Assembly: GCA_947460275.1 (NCBI GenBank)
Contig: CANHHZ010000026.1
Coordinates: 1-14,924, forward strand
Origin: Sphingobacteriaceae bacterium
Lineage (GTDB): Bacteria > Bacteroidota > Bacteroidia > Sphingobacteriales > Sphingobacteriaceae
Length of the DNA: 14,924 bases
Direction: 5' to 3'
Positions 14,745 through 14,924 of this stretch are shown here, piece by piece; the first letter of the stretch is position 1, and the number at the start of each line of letters is the position of its first letter. A program made the translations under genes and the position numbers. The notes under the pieces were generated by a model. That model was not told the origin of the DNA, did not search any database, and worked only from the letters and a program-made list of their open reading frames with translations.

Positions 14745-14924
14745 ATGAAAAAAAGTATCACATTTCTACTGTTAATTATACTTTCCAATCCCCTTTGGGC
14801 GCAAAAGAAATTAATTAAAAAATTATTTTCAAACGAGAAAGACACCACTCGTAAGGCCAGTTTTATGCCTGTTCCAGTTTTTGGCTATGCACAAGAAACA
14901 GGATTTGAGTTTGGACTTGGCGCA
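14745..14924 (+). CDS. N-terminus of a secreted, probable outer-membrane beta-barrel protein, cut by window edge
   Basis: Sixty residues are visible, starting at the ATG at 14745. A classical signal peptide (MKKSITFLLL, hydrophobic core, cleavage near LWAQ at residue 20) is followed by a basic stretch and then FMPVPVFGYAQETGFEFGLGA. That last segment resembles the start of the barrel domain of Bacteroidota proteins annotated as BamA/TamA-like surface antigens, in which a proline-aromatic PVPVxGY lead precedes the first strand. The similarity is from memory and the visible part is too short to settle it; another outer-membrane protein is possible. The gene is divergent from the deoxyhypusine synthase-like gene. 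A degenerate TACTTTTT at 14684-14691 could be its -7 box, but this is weak. Confidence 0.6.
   Translation, partial: MKKSITFLLLIILSNPLWAQKKLIKKLFSNEKDTTRKASFMPVPVFGYAQETGFEFGLGA

Noticed and set aside
1..14924. CRISPR array, tRNA, rRNA, insertion sequence or prophage
   Set aside because: No regularly spaced repeats, cloverleaf-like segments, transposase or phage genes were seen; coding density is filled by respiratory genes.

Overview
This 14.9 kb window is AT-rich DNA from a Bacteroidota bacterium, most likely of the Sphingobacteriaceae (Pedobacter-like). That placement rests on codon use, on promoter -7 boxes of the Bacteroidota type TAnnTTTG, on weak Shine-Dalgarno sequences, and on a gene order typical of that phylum. 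It is an inference, since no rRNA or other phylogenetic marker is present. Nearly all of the window is an aerobic respiratory locus on the minus strand. I see no mobile element, CRISPR array, tRNA or rRNA.

Read in the direction of transcription (right to left), the layout is as follows. At 14745-14924 (plus strand) lies the start of a secreted, probably outer-membrane beta-barrel protein, cut by the window end. It is divergent from a deoxyhypusine synthase-like gene (13535-14515, minus), which has its own promoter and a possible weak terminator after it. A second promoter near 13375 then opens one long gene series: actA (multihaem cytochrome), actB (fused MoCo-like and Fe-S subunit), actC (NrfD-like quinol subunit), actD (DUF3341), actE (monohaem lipoprotein), actF (second integral-membrane subunit), coxB and coxA. 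Gaps are 2-49 nt, with one start/stop overlap. A strong hairpin with a T-tract follows coxA. Beyond it are ctaA (haem A synthase) and the 5' part of ctaB (haem O synthase), cut by the left edge.

The genes form one functional unit. Alternative complex III (ActABCDEF) oxidises menaquinol and passes electrons through Fe-S clusters and c-type haems to an aa3-type cytochrome c oxidase (CoxAB), which reduces O2 and pumps protons. CtaB and CtaA make the haem A that CoxA needs. In Flavobacterium johnsoniae the same two complexes form a 1:1 supercomplex, and the continuous act-cox operon here suggests the same. Subunit III (coxC) is not in the window and is expected beyond the left edge.

No wholly new system is evident. 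The points most worth a second look are: a deoxyhypusine synthase-like enzyme that keeps the catalytic lysine but lacks the KHH segment of eukaryotic enzymes; a CtaA with Asn where the first haem-ligand His is expected; a CoxB with two extra N-terminal membrane spans and Lys in the CuA loop; an ActA with six haem sites in two membrane-separated domains; a hairpin 18 nt before the ctaA start; and an 11-bp-spaced direct repeat at the act promoter.
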